DNA of 64,000 nucleotides, from NCBI RefSeq assembly GCF_004153545.1, contig NZ_SDVA01000001.1:62001-126000 (forward strand), written 5' to 3'. Below the pieces are notes generated by a model, which saw only the letters and a program-made list of their open reading frames with translations, did not search any database and had not been told where the DNA came from. This DNA comes from Serinicoccus sediminis. Its GTDB lineage: Bacteria; Actinomycetota; Actinomycetes; Actinomycetales; Dermatophilaceae. This document shows positions 9,211 through 18,307 of this stretch, in pieces (within the stretch, counting starts at the first letter, position 1; each line of letters starts with the position of its first letter). Made by a program: the position numbers and the translations under genes.

Positions 9211-10692
9211 ATGTCCGCCTCCGAGACCACCACCGACGGCGCGCTGCTGCTGCGCGCCCTGCGCCAGCTGACCCCCGCCATGCCGCTGCTCACCGAGATC
9301 GGGGAGCTCTTCGGCGCCGCGGGGCACGAGGTGGCGCTGGTGGGCGGACCGGTCCGGGACGCCTTCCTCGGCCGTGCGTCCAGCGACCTCGACCTCACCA
9401 CGTCGGCGGCCCCCGAGGAGATCGAGCAGGTGCTGACCGGCTGGGCGGACACCACGTGGGACATCGGCCGCGCGTTCGGCACGATCGGGGCCCGACGCGG
9501 CGGGCAGACCCTCGAGTTCACCACCTACCGGGCGGACGCCTACGACGGCGAGACCCGCAAGCCGGTGGTCGCCTTCGGCACGTCGCTGGAGGAGGACCTC
9601 GTCCGCCGCGACTTCGCGGTCAACGCCATGGCGCTGCGCCTGCCGGACCTGACCTTCGTCGACCCGCACGGCGGTCTGGGCGACCTCGCGGAGCGGCGGC
9701 TGCGCACGCCGCACGCCCCGGAGGTGTCCTTCGCCGACGACCCCCTCCGGATGCTGCGAGCGGCGAGGTTCGCCGCCCAGCTCGACTTCCGGCCGGCCCC
9801 GGGCGTCCTCGCCGCGATGGCCGACATGGCCGACCGGATCACCATCGTGTCCGCGGAGCGGATCCGCGACGAGCTGGTCAAGCTCGTGCTCGCGCCCGAC
9901 CCCCGGGCCGGCCTGGAGATCCTCGTGTCGACCGGTCTGGCCGACCACGTCCTGCCCGAGCTCCCCGCCCTGAAGCTGGAGGTCGACGAGCACCACCGGC
10001 ACAAGGACGTCTACGAGCACAGTCTCATCGTGCTGGAGCAGGCCATCGGCCTGGAGGACCCGCCGGGAGCGCAGGAGGAGGACCCGGACGGCGTCCCAGG
10101 GCCCGACCTCGTCCTGCGCCTGGCCGCGCTGCTGCACGACATCGGCAAGCCCCCCACCCGCCGCTTCGAGCCCGGCGGCGGCGTCAGCTTCCACCACCAC
10201 GAGGTCGTCGGGGCCAAGATGGCCCGCGCCCGGCTACGGGCGCTCCGGTTCGACAAGGACACCGTGCGCGCCGTGACCCGGCTCGTCGAGCTGCACCTGC
10301 GCTTCCACGGCTACGGGTCGGGTGAGTGGACCGACGCCGCGGTGCGCCGCTACGTCACCGACGCCGGGCCGCTCCTGGGGCGGCTGCACAAGCTCACCCG
10401 CTCGGACTGCACGACCCGCAACCGGCGCAAGGCCGCGCGCCTGGCGGCGAGCTACGACCACCTCGAGGAGCGGATCGACCGGCTCCGGGCCGAGGAGGAG
10501 CTCAACGCCGTCCGGCCCGAGCTCGACGGTCACCAGATCGGGGCCGTCCTCGGCATCCCACCGGGCCCCCAGCTGGGCCGCGCCTACCAGCACCTGCTCG
10601 CCGTGCGGCTGGACCAGGGGCCGCTGGGCGAGGAGGGCGCCCGAGCCGAGCTGCTGAGGTGGTGGGCGGAGCAGGAGACGCCCGGTGGGTAG
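9211..10692 (+). CDS. pcnA: CCA tRNA nucleotidyltransferase
   Basis: 493 residues; adds or repairs the 3' CCA of tRNAs. N-terminal nucleotidyltransferase head with LVGGPVRDAFLG and the metal-binding SDLDLTT near residues 45-62, then the RRDFAVNAMAL motif, and a C-terminal HD domain with LLHDIGKP near residue 310. The HD domain and the position next to the Nudix gene match M. tuberculosis PcnA (Rv3907c). It overlaps the following gene by eight nt, so a short plus-strand operon with the Wzz-like protein and acyltransferase is likely. Confidence 0.95.
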   Translation: MSASETTTDGALLLRALRQLTPAMPLLTEIGELFGAAGHEVALVGGPVRDAFLGRASSDLDLTTSAAPEEIEQVLTGWADTTWDIGRAFGTIGARRGGQTLEFTTYRADAYDGETRKPVVAFGTSLEEDLVRRDFAVNAMALRLPDLTFVDPHGGLGDLAERRLRTPHAPEVSFADDPLRMLRAARFAAQLDFRPAPGVLAAMADMADRITIVSAERIRDELVKLVLAPDPRAGLEILVSTGLADHVLPELPALKLEVDEHHRHKDVYEHSLIVLEQAIGLEDPPGAQEEDPDGVPGPDLVLRLAALLHDIGKPPTRRFEPGGGVSFHHHEVVGAKMARARLRALRFDKDTVRAVTRLVELHLRFHGYGSGEWTDAAVRRYVTDAGPLLGRLHKLTRSDCTTRNRRKAARLAASYDHLEERIDRLRAEEELNAVRPELDGHQIGAVLGIPPGPQLGRAYQHLLAVRLDQGPLGEEGARAELLRWWAEQETPGG

Positions 10693-11257
10693 GCACCGCC
10701 ACGCCCGCCACCCCCAGACCGCGCACCACCGCTGGACCCACCTGCTCGCCGGCGTCCCCTGGATCACCCTCGTGCTCCTGGCGGTGCTGGCGCTCGGCAC
10801 CGCGGAGCTGGTGCGGCCCCGGACCTACCTGGCCACGGCGACCCTGACCGCCCCGACCGTCGCCGCCGCCGACCGGCTCGCGACGCAGCTGGCCGACCCC
10901 GACCTGCGACCGCGGGTCGAGCGGGAGGTCGAGCTGGACCCCGAGCTGACCGGCAGCGTCCGGCTGGCCGTCCGCGACGGGGAGCGGGAGCGGGAGGTCT
11001 CGCTCGAGGCCACCGCGCCCGACCCGCGGCTCGCGGCGCTCGCCGCGGACACCGGCGCAGCCGTCGTGGCGCAGGACCGGGCGGACGGGACCTCGCTCAG
11101 CGAGGCGGCCGAGGTGCCCACCGAGCCGGTCGACCACCGTGGCCCCGCCTGGCTGGTCGTCGCGGCCGCGGCGCTCGCCGTGGCCGTCCGGGTCGAGGGC
11201 GTCCACCGGGTCTGGCTGCGCGACCACCCGGTGCCGGAGCCCCGGGGGGCCCGATGA
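10685..11257 (+). CDS. Small Wzz-like bitopic membrane protein
   Basis: 190 residues: a His/Arg-rich N-terminus, a membrane helix near 22-42, an extracytoplasmic domain and a second hydrophobic segment near 152-167. The segment after the first helix (YLATATLTAP, then AADRLATQLADPDLR) resembles the membrane-proximal part of Wzz/polysaccharide copolymerase chain-length regulators, but there is no kinase or Walker domain. GTG start overlaps the CCA enzyme and its stop overlaps the acyltransferase start by ATGA. Context suggests a partner in surface glycan modification. The Wzz assignment is a weak family resemblance, not proof. Confidence 0.6.
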   Translation: MGRHRHARHPQTAHHRWTHLLAGVPWITLVLLAVLALGTAELVRPRTYLATATLTAPTVAAADRLATQLADPDLRPRVEREVELDPELTGSVRLAVRDGEREREVSLEATAPDPRLAALAADTGAAVVAQDRADGTSLSEAAEVPTEPVDHRGPAWLVVAAAALAVAVRVEGVHRVWLRDHPVPEPRGAR

Positions 11258-13563
11258 GCACCGCCCCGGAGGTGCCGCTCACCCGGCGCCGGGCCCGGGC
11301 GCTGCACGCCGCCCGCCACGCCCTGTCCGTGCCACCGGTCCCGCGCGACTTCCGCGGCGACATCGAGGGCCTGCGCGCCGTCGCGGTCCTGGGTGTCATG
11401 CTCTGGCACGCGGGGGTCGGCCTGCTCCCGGGTGGGTTCGTCGGCGTCGACGTGTTTTTCGTCGTCAGCGGCTTCCTCATGACCTCCCTGCTGCTGGAGG
11501 AGGGGCACGCGCGGGGACGGATCGACCTCGGCCGCTTCTACGCCCGGCGCGCCCGGCGGCTGCTCCCCGCGGCGCTCGCCGCACTCGCCGGCACCGCGCT
11601 GCTGACCGTCCTCTTCCTCCCCCGGCCACGGTGGGCTGAGGTGGGTGGCGACCTCCTCGCGTCGGCGACCTACGTCGTCAACTGGCGCATGGCGTGGCGT
11701 TCGGTGGACTACCTCGACCTGGAGCGCGCCCCCAGCCCGCTGCAGCACTACTGGTCGCTGTCGGTGGAGGAGCAGTTCTACCTCGTGTGGCCCGTGGTCC
11801 TGCTCCTCGTCCTGGTGTATGCCGCCGGCCGCGCGCGCGTCTTCAGCGCGGTCACCTGGGCGGTCACGCTGACGGTGTTCGCCGCGTCGCTCGCGGTCTC
11901 CTGGCGCTGGACCCTGGAGGAGCCGTCCGCGTACTTCGTCACGCCCACCCGCGTGCACGAGCTGATGATCGGGGCGTTCGTCGCGCTGGGCGCACGGGCC
12001 TGGCCGCGGCTGCCGCGCGCCCTCGCCGCCGTCCTGGGCTGGGCGGGGCTGGCCATGGTCGGCCTCTCGCTCGTCGTCATCACCAAGGAGACCCTCTTCC
12101 CGGGGCTGTGGGCGCTGCTGCCGACGCTCGGCACCGCACTGGTCCTCCTCGCGGGCCCGGCCGCGGCGGGGCTCGGGCCGGTCGCGCTGCTGCGGGCCCG
12201 GCCCCTGCAGTGGGTCGGGCGGCTGTCCTACAGCCTCTACCTCTGGCACTGGCCGTTCGTCGCGGTCGCCGCGGAGATGGTGCACGTGGGGCGCGGCGGC
12301 CCGGACACCCTGCCGGTCCACTGGGGGCTGCTGGCCGTGGGGCTGTCGGTGGTCCCGGCGTGGCTGTCCTTCGTCCTCGTCGAGGACCCGGTGCGCCGGC
12401 ACGGCCGGGTGCTGTCGGCCCAGCTGTCCCCCGGCCTCGCGGTCCGGCGCACCCTCCGGCTCGGGGTGAACTGCACCCTCGCCGGGGCGGCGCTGGGCCT
12501 GGCGCTCATGCTGGCTGCCCCGTCGTCGGTGACCGAGCAGGCCGCGCGATGGCGGACCCCGGACGTCGTGGAGCAGCTCCGGTCCCCGGTGGGCGCCGAC
12601 ACCCTCGGCGGCGTCGACGACCCGGTGCCGGCGGTCGCGGGACCCGGTCGCGACTCCCCCCTCGTGGCCGCCTCGGCGGGCAGCGGGGCCTCAGGGGCCC
12701 TCGGCGAGCCCCCGCCCGTCGTCGAGATCCCCGAGCGGGTCGGTCAGCTGGCCGTGCCGCTGGAGCAGGTGCCGGACGACGTCCCCGTCCTGGAGCCCGA
12801 GGACTGCTTCGTCACGCTGACCGGCACCCGGGTCGGGGTCTGCGAGGGGGGCGACCCCGACGGAGAGCTGACGGTCGCGCTCATCGGGGACAGCCACGCC
12901 GGCATGTGGATGACGGCGATGGACGCCATCGGCCGCGACCGCGGGTGGCGCGTCATCGCCATGACCAAGTCGTCCTGCCCGCCGGCTCGGGGCCTCGTGG
13001 TGGAACGCTCGGGCCAGGCGGGCGACTACCGGCAGTGCACGCGGTGGCAGCGGCGGCTGGACGACGCGCTGGTGCGGGAGTCGCCCGACGTGGTGCTGCT
13101 CTCGAGCGCCTCGTACGGCACGACCGGCGACGAGAAGGTGGCGGCGGGCCTGGGGGCCCGCGTCGACATGCTGCAGGAGGAGGGTATGCGTCCCGCCCTC
13201 GTCCGCGACGTGCCCCGCGCACCCTTCGACGTGCCGGCCTGCCTGCTCGAGAACGAGGACGACGTCCCGCGCTGCGCCTTCGACCGGGAGCGGGGGCTGG
13301 CCACCTCGGGCACTGGTCACGACCTCCTCGCGCGTCAGCGACCCGGGCTGCCGGTCGTCGACCTCACCGACGCGGTCTGCCCCGGCCGCACCTGCAGCCC
13401 GATCGTGGGGGAGGTCGTGGTGTGGCGGGACAGCAACCACCTGTCCGCGACCTACGTCCGGTCCCTGCGGGACGTCGTGGAGGAGCAGGTCGGGCAGGTC
13501 GTGCTCGGTGGTCAGCTGGAGGAGTCCGTGCGGACGGGTGTGGAGGTCGGCGCCGGACGCTGA
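11254..13563 (+). CDS. OafA-type acyltransferase 3 with C-terminal SGNH domain
   Basis: 769 residues. Residues 30-400 are an integral-membrane acyltransferase 3 domain with about ten helices, starting with DIEGLRAVAVLGVMLWH and FFVVSGFLM. After a linker, an extracytoplasmic SGNH-fold domain has the GDSHA block near 544 and the DSNH block near 725. Proteins of this form O-acylate cell-surface polysaccharides, lipids or peptidoglycan. The ATG overlaps the previous stop by ATGA. Its last 52 nt overlap the convergent GT87-like gene on the other strand, which limits independent sequence change in both C-termini. The glycan acceptor is unknown. Confidence 0.93.
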   Translation: MSTAPEVPLTRRRARALHAARHALSVPPVPRDFRGDIEGLRAVAVLGVMLWHAGVGLLPGGFVGVDVFFVVSGFLMTSLLLEEGHARGRIDLGRFYARRARRLLPAALAALAGTALLTVLFLPRPRWAEVGGDLLASATYVVNWRMAWRSVDYLDLERAPSPLQHYWSLSVEEQFYLVWPVVLLLVLVYAAGRARVFSAVTWAVTLTVFAASLAVSWRWTLEEPSAYFVTPTRVHELMIGAFVALGARAWPRLPRALAAVLGWAGLAMVGLSLVVITKETLFPGLWALLPTLGTALVLLAGPAAAGLGPVALLRARPLQWVGRLSYSLYLWHWPFVAVAAEMVHVGRGGPDTLPVHWGLLAVGLSVVPAWLSFVLVEDPVRRHGRVLSAQLSPGLAVRRTLRLGVNCTLAGAALGLALMLAAPSSVTEQAARWRTPDVVEQLRSPVGADTLGGVDDPVPAVAGPGRDSPLVAASAGSGASGALGEPPPVVEIPERVGQLAVPLEQVPDDVPVLEPEDCFVTLTGTRVGVCEGGDPDGELTVALIGDSHAGMWMTAMDAIGRDRGWRVIAMTKSSCPPARGLVVERSGQAGDYRQCTRWQRRLDDALVRESPDVVLLSSASYGTTGDEKVAAGLGARVDMLQEEGMRPALVRDVPRAPFDVPACLLENEDDVPRCAFDRERGLATSGTGHDLLARQRPGLPVVDLTDAVCPGRTCSPIVGEVVVWRDSNHLSATYVRSLRDVVEEQVGQVVLGGQLEESVRTGVEVGAGR

Positions 13564-14873
13564 GCGACCGGGCGGTCCCCCCGCGCCACCTCCCACAGGA
13601 GCCACGACCAGGCCAGGGCGCGCAGGACGAGCGCGACGGCATACGCGTCGCCGGGCAGACCCCGTCCCGGGTCGCTGTCGTAGGCGAGGTGCAGCCACGT
13701 CGTGAGGAAGACCAGCGACTCGGCGAGCGCCCAGACCAGGTGCCGCGACCACCGCACCCCGGACAGCGCGAGGAGGGGCAGCACCCACAGCCCGGACTGC
13801 ACCGACAGCGAGGCCGACGTCAGGGCGACGACGAGCAGCATGAGGGCGGACAGCCCGACCACCCCGGGCGACCCTCCCGCCCGTCCCGGTGCGGACAGGC
13901 GCACCCCCAGGGTGAGGGCCAGCAGCCACCCGGCGACGGCCACCGCGGTCGTCGCGGCGGTCGGCACGGTGAGGCCCACGAGGCGGGGCACCATCTGCAG
14001 CGCACCGAAGCCTGCCGGCTGGCCCCACCACTGCCGCGCCGCGGACAGCGCCTCCGGCTGGACCGCCACCAGGGGGACCAGCACGACGAGGGCACCCAGC
14101 ACGGCACCGACCACGGTCTGGAGGGCGGGCAGCAGGCGACCTCGCCGCCACCCCACGAGGACGACGGCCGCGAGCACCAGCAGCGGGAAGGGCCGGACCA
14201 GCGCGGCGAGCCCGAGCAGCACGCCGGCGGCCCAGGGGCGGTCCCGGCGCCAGGCCCACAGCCCGAGCACCATGAGGGTGACCCCCAGCAGGTCGGTCGA
14301 GACGAGCGCGAGCAGGGCCAGGACCGGGCTCACCGCCAGGTGGGCCGCCTGCCACGGACGGGTCGGGGACAGGCTCACCAGCGCCAGGACGGCCAGGCCC
14401 AGCAGCACGACCGCCAGCAGTGCCCACAGGGAGAAGACCCACTGCTGCGCCGCCAGCCCGGTGCCCGCCCGCGGCGTGACCTGCGCCAGCAGCCACATGA
14501 CCGCCCCGGGCAGCGGGGCGGTGCCGGTGGCGGCGCCCTCCCCGACCCATGGCAGCTCCCGCCCGGCGAGGGGGGAGCTGACGTGCACCACCGGCAGGTC
14601 GGAGTAGCAGGCCCGCCAGAACTGGTCCGGGGTGCTCCACCCCTTCATGAGGCAGTGCCCCTTCTGCCAGACCCCCAGCCCGAGGGACAGTGCGCCGAGC
14701 AGGGTGAGTGCCGCGGCCACCCCCGCGAGGCCCCGGCCGCCGACCACGCCGTGCCGACCCAGCGGCCCGCCGATGATGCCGGTGGCCCGGGCGACGACCG
14801 GGTCCACCCAGGACGGCACCTCCCAGGGCCGGTCGTGCCCTCCGGTGGTGCGCCGGTCGGGCTCGGCCCTCAC
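13512..14873 (-). CDS. GT87-like polyprenol-dependent glycosyltransferase
   Basis: 453 residues, about ten to twelve membrane helices, with an outer loop after the first helix containing GHCLMKGW and CYSDL. This matches the DUF2029/GT87 family of polyprenyl-phosphate-mannose-dependent glycosyltransferases that act on the outer membrane face. The GTG start overlaps the upstream PBP stop by GTGA, reproducing the ponA1 - Rv0051 pair of mycobacteria. Coupling to a peptidoglycan synthase suggests a role in cell-wall glycan building, but the donor and acceptor are not shown. The 3' end overlaps the acyltransferase gene by 52 nt. Confidence 0.85.
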   Translation of the reverse strand: MRAEPDRRTTGGHDRPWEVPSWVDPVVARATGIIGGPLGRHGVVGGRGLAGVAAALTLLGALSLGLGVWQKGHCLMKGWSTPDQFWRACYSDLPVVHVSSPLAGRELPWVGEGAATGTAPLPGAVMWLLAQVTPRAGTGLAAQQWVFSLWALLAVVLLGLAVLALVSLSPTRPWQAAHLAVSPVLALLALVSTDLLGVTLMVLGLWAWRRDRPWAAGVLLGLAALVRPFPLLVLAAVVLVGWRRGRLLPALQTVVGAVLGALVVLVPLVAVQPEALSAARQWWGQPAGFGALQMVPRLVGLTVPTAATTAVAVAGWLLALTLGVRLSAPGRAGGSPGVVGLSALMLLVVALTSASLSVQSGLWVLPLLALSGVRWSRHLVWALAESLVFLTTWLHLAYDSDPGRGLPGDAYAVALVLRALAWSWLLWEVARGDRPVAQRPAPTSTPVRTDSSS

Positions 14874-17104
14874 CCCGTCGGCTCGGGCTGGGTGCCGTCA
14901 CCCGGCGGCGGCGCGGGCTGTGTCTGGGTCGGCGTGGGCGACGGCGACGGCGTCGGGGTCGGTGCCGGAGTCGTCGGTGCGGGTGTCGTCGGTGCGGGCG
15001 TGGTCGGTGCCGGCGGGGTCGGCTCGGCCGTGGTGGGTTCCTCGGTGGGCTGCGTCGTCGTCGGCTCCTCCGAGGTCTGCGTCGGCTCCTCACTGGTGGG
15101 GGAGGGCTCGGGCGTGGTCGGGGGTGCCTGCGTGGTCGGGGTGTCGTCGGTGGGGCCGCCGGTCCCCACCCGCGGCGAGAACTCGAGGACCTCCTCGCCG
15201 TCCAGGGCGAGCCGCATGAACTCCCCCCACACCTGCGCCGGGAAGGTGCCTCCGGTGATCTGCTCCAGACCGGCGACGTCCTGCATGGGGACCGTGCCGT
15301 CCCCCTTGTAGAGGACGACGCCGGCCGCGAGCTGCGGGGTGAAGCCGTCGAACCACGCCGAGACGTTGTTCTCGCTCGTCCCGGACTTGCCGGCGGCGGG
15401 GCGGCCGAGGTCACCGGCCGACATACCGGAGCCCTGGCTGATGACGTAGGTCATGGCGTCGGTCGTGTCCACGGCGGCGTCGCGCTCCACGCCCTCCTCG
15501 GTCTGCGGGTCGGCCTCGTAGGTGACCTCGCCGGACACCGTCTCCACCTGGTCGATGAGGTAGGGGGTGGCCCGCTCGCCCTCGGCGGCGATGGTGGCAT
15601 ACGCGTTGGTCATCTCCACCAGGGTCGGTGAGGCGGTCCCGAGGACGTTGGTCAGGTCGGTGTCGAGACCCGGCGTGTCCTCCGGCAGGCCGAGGTCGAC
15701 GGCCGCCTCACGGGTGCGGTCGGGGCCGATCTGCTCGTTGAGCTGGACGTAGATCGTGTTGACCGACTCGGCGAGGGCGGTCCGCAGGTCGATGAGGCCG
15801 TAGGACAGGTCCTGGAAGTTGTTGACCTCGGTCTGGTCCTCGCCGAAGGTCATGGGCGTCGGGCCCTCGTAGGTCTGCAGCGTGTCGACCCCGTCCTCCA
15901 CGGCGGCGAGCAGGGTGACCGGCTTGAAGAGCGAGCCCGCCTGCACCCGGGCGTCGGTGGCCGCGTTGAGCTGCGTCTCCTGGTAGTCGTCGCCGCCGTA
16001 CATCGCGGTGATCGCCCCGTCGCCGGGGCGGATGGCGGTGAGGGCGACGGTGATGTCGTCGGTCCCCTCCCCGGTCGGACGGTAGAGGTCGACCGCCTCC
16101 TCGGCGGCCTCTTGGTGCTGCTCGACGATGGTCGTGGTGATGCGCAGACCGCCACCGTCGATCTCCGCGTCGTCCACCCCCAGGATGTCCTTGAGCTCGG
16201 AGCGCGCCTGCTCGGCGATGTAGCCCTCGGTCCCCTGCGCCGCGGTGGAGGGGCTGGGCTCCTGGATCTCGGGCAGGCCCAGGCCCTCGCGCTCGGAGGG
16301 CTCCAGCCACCCCTCCTCGACCATGCCGTCGAGGACGTAGGCGACGCGGTCCTCGGCGCGCTGCTCGTTGCCCTCGGCGTAGTCGGGGTCGAACAGCGAC
16401 GGGGCGTTGGTGACCCCGGCGAGGAAGGCGCCCTCCTCGACCGAGAGCTCGGAGACGTCCTTGCCGAAGTAGGCCTGGCTCGCGGTCTGGATGCCGTAGG
16501 CGCCCCGGCCGAAGTAGATGGTGTTGAGGTAGTTCTCCAGGATCTGGTCCTTGGAGAGCTCGTTGTCGATCTTGATCGAGATGATGATCTCGGTGAACTT
16601 GCGCTGCAGCGTCTGGTCCGCGGTGAGGTAGTAGTTCTTGACGTACTGCTGGGTGATGGTGGACCCGCCCTGGAGCCCGTCCCCGGTGAGGGTGCGCCAG
16701 GCACCCCGGGCGGTGCCGGTGATCGAGACGCCCTCGTTCTCGTAGAACGAGCGGTCCTCGGCGGCGAGCATCGCCTCCCGCACGTGCTCGGGCACCTCCG
16801 ACAGCGGCACCGCCTCGCGGTCGTACCCACCGGTGAAGCGCGCCAGCTCGGTCTCCCCGTCGGCGTAGTAGAGGATCGAGCTCTGCGCCTCGGCGAAGTC
16901 GTTGGGTGCGGGGATGTCGGTCCGGTTGTAGGCCCAGGCGAAGACCCCGACGGCCAGCAGCACCGCGAGCAGGCCGAGGCCGAGGACCCACAGCAGGACC
17001 CGGCGCAGCAGACCGCCCCGGCGCCCCCGGGAGCGGGCTCGGCCGGAGGGGCGACGGGAGGGGGAGGCGGTGCTGGAGCGGCTCACGCCCCCTATTGTGC
17101 CCAT
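14870..17104 (-). CDS. ponA: Bifunctional class A penicillin-binding protein
   Basis: Peptidoglycan glycosyltransferase and transpeptidase. A cytoplasmic Arg-rich tail precedes one membrane helix. The GT51 domain has [12 protein letters not shown] and [12 protein letters not shown]; the transpeptidase domain has the catalytic serine in SLFK, the SVN motif and the KSGT motif. The final 110 residues are a Pro/Thr/Ser/Glu-rich tail with repeated PAPTT units, longer than usual. An in-frame GTG (17086) is an alternative start, and an earlier ATG is possible; no start has a clear ribosome site. Shares its upstream region with the divergent ino1 gene and overlaps the GT87-like gene. Confidence 0.95.
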   Translation of the reverse strand: MGTIGGVSRSSTASPSRRPSGRARSRGRRGGLLRRVLLWVLGLGLLAVLLAVGVFAWAYNRTDIPAPNDFAEAQSSILYYADGETELARFTGGYDREAVPLSEVPEHVREAMLAAEDRSFYENEGVSITGTARGAWRTLTGDGLQGGSTITQQYVKNYYLTADQTLQRKFTEIIISIKIDNELSKDQILENYLNTIYFGRGAYGIQTASQAYFGKDVSELSVEEGAFLAGVTNAPSLFDPDYAEGNEQRAEDRVAYVLDGMVEEGWLEPSEREGLGLPEIQEPSPSTAAQGTEGYIAEQARSELKDILGVDDAEIDGGGLRITTTIVEQHQEAAEEAVDLYRPTGEGTDDITVALTAIRPGDGAITAMYGGDDYQETQLNAATDARVQAGSLFKPVTLLAAVEDGVDTLQTYEGPTPMTFGEDQTEVNNFQDLSYGLIDLRTALAESVNTIYVQLNEQIGPDRTREAAVDLGLPEDTPGLDTDLTNVLGTASPTLVEMTNAYATIAAEGERATPYLIDQVETVSGEVTYEADPQTEEGVERDAAVDTTDAMTYVISQGSGMSAGDLGRPAAGKSGTSENNVSAWFDGFTPQLAAGVVLYKGDGTVPMQDVAGLEQITGGTFPAQVWGEFMRLALDGEEVLEFSPRVGTGGPTDDTPTTQAPPTTPEPSPTSEEPTQTSEEPTTTQPTEEPTTAEPTPPAPTTPAPTTPAPTTPAPTPTPSPSPTPTQTQPAPPPGDGTQPEPTG

Positions 17105-17121
17105 CGCGCGGGTGAGCGCCC

Positions 17122-17147
17122 GGAATGCGTCCGGGTCCGGGGGCGTT
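17122..17147 (+). promoter_or_regulatory. SigR/SigH-type promoter of ino1
   Basis: GGAAT, 18 nt, GTT: an exact match to the actinobacterial thiol-stress ECF consensus, 60 nt upstream of the ino1 ATG. Inositol phosphate is a mycothiol precursor, so thiol-stress control of ino1 would make sense. Read by eye, no transcript evidence. Confidence 0.6.
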
Positions 17148-17161
17148 GCCCGTGCGAGAAG

Positions 17162-17182
17162 GGGCGGCCCGGTGGGCCGCCC
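17162..17182 (+). promoter_or_regulatory. 9-bp hairpin in the ino1 leader
   Basis: Perfect inverted repeat GGGCGGCCC-GGT-GGGCCGCCC, ending 24 nt before the ino1 start and 13 nt before its AAGGAG ribosome site. It would fold in the leader RNA of the predicted promoter. There is no T-run, so it may be a protein-binding operator, an RNA stabiliser or an attenuator. Confidence 0.5.
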
Positions 17183-17206
17183 GTCGTGTGTCAGCAAGGA
17201 GCATCG

Positions 17207-18274
17207 ATGTCATCGGTCAGGGTCGCGATCGTCGGCGTGGGCAACTGCGCCAGCTCGCTCGTGCAGGGTGTGGAGTACTACCGGGACGCGGATCCCTCAG
17301 GGTCCGTCCCGGGTCTCATGCACGTGACGTTCGGTGACTACCACGTCGGAGACCTGGAGTTCGTCGCGGCCTTCGACGTCGACGCCGCCAAGGTCGGCCA
17401 GGACCTCGCCAAGGCCATCCAGGCCGGCGAGAACAACACCATCTCGATCGCGGAGGTCCCGGACACCGGGGTGACGGTGCAGCGCGGGCCGACCCTGGAC
17501 GGGCTCGGGAAGTACTACGCCCTCACCGTGGAGGAGTCCCCGGTCGAGCCGGTCGACGTCGTCCAGGTGCTCCAGGACGCGCAGGTCGACGTGCTCGTGT
17601 CCTACCTGCCGGTCGGCAGCGAGGAGGCGGACAAGTTCTACGCGCAGTGCGCCCTCGACGCGGGCGTGGCCTTCGTCAACGCGCTGCCGGTCTTCATCGC
17701 CAGCGACCCCGAGTGGGCGGCGAAGTTCGAGGCCGCCGGGGTGCCGATCGTCGGCGACGACATCAAGAGCCAGGTGGGGGCGACCATCACCCACCGCGTC
17801 CTGGCCCGGCTGTTCGAGGAGCGTGGGGTCGCGCTGGACCGCACCTACCAGCTCAACGTCGGCGGCAACATGGACTTCAAGAACATGCTCGAGCGGGAGC
17901 GGCTGGAGAGCAAGAAGGTCTCCAAGACGCAGGCGGTGACCTCGAACATGTCCCGCACCATGGCCGAGCGGGACGTGCACATCGGGCCCTCGGACTACGT
18001 GCAGTGGCTGGACGACCGCAAGTGGGCCTACGTCCGTCTCGAGGGGCGGGCCTTCGGTGACGTCCCGCTCAACCTGGAATACAAGCTCGAGGTCTGGGAC
18101 AGCCCCAACTCGGCCGGCATCATCATCGACGCCATCCGAGCCGCCAAGATCGCCAAGGACCGCGGGCAGGGCGGCCCGGTCGTCTCCGCGAGCGCCTACC
18201 TCATGAAGAGCCCGCCGGTGCAGATGCCCGACGACCTGGGGCGCGCCGAGGTCGAGGCCTTCATCCGGGGCTGA
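17207..18274 (+). CDS. ino1: Inositol-3-phosphate synthase
   Basis: 355 residues; converts glucose-6-phosphate to inositol-3-phosphate with NAD+, feeding phosphatidylinositol and mycothiol synthesis. The N-terminal Rossmann motif is [13 protein letters not shown], and the conserved blocks [15 protein letters not shown] and [12 protein letters not shown] are present. The ATG has a clear AAGGAG six nt upstream; longer readings into the PBP gene are rejected. Divergent from ponA with a 102-nt gap holding a SigR-like promoter and a hairpin. Its mycobacterial counterpart is Rv0046c, also near ponA1. Confidence 0.97.
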   Translation: MSSVRVAIVGVGNCASSLVQGVEYYRDADPSGSVPGLMHVTFGDYHVGDLEFVAAFDVDAAKVGQDLAKAIQAGENNTISIAEVPDTGVTVQRGPTLDGLGKYYALTVEESPVEPVDVVQVLQDAQVDVLVSYLPVGSEEADKFYAQCALDAGVAFVNALPVFIASDPEWAAKFEAAGVPIVGDDIKSQVGATITHRVLARLFEERGVALDRTYQLNVGGNMDFKNMLERERLESKKVSKTQAVTSNMSRTMAERDVHIGPSDYVQWLDDRKWAYVRLEGRAFGDVPLNLEYKLEVWDSPNSAGIIIDAIRAAKIAKDRGQGGPVVSASAYLMKSPPVQMPDDLGRAEVEAFIRG

Positions 18275-18307
18275 TGGCGCGGGGTTCGCTCGCGTAGGGT
18301 CGGGGCC

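Noticed and set aside
11694-15311. A 1205-codon plus-strand open frame across the acyltransferase, GT87-like and PBP genes
   Set aside because: It is out of frame with, or antisense to, three genes with clear domains; composition is Arg/Gly/Pro-rich with no known motif, as expected for shadow frames in GC-rich DNA.
16112-17206. N-terminal extension of ino1 into the PBP gene
   Set aside because: Antisense to the PBP domains; the ATG at 17207 has AAGGAG and starts the family core.
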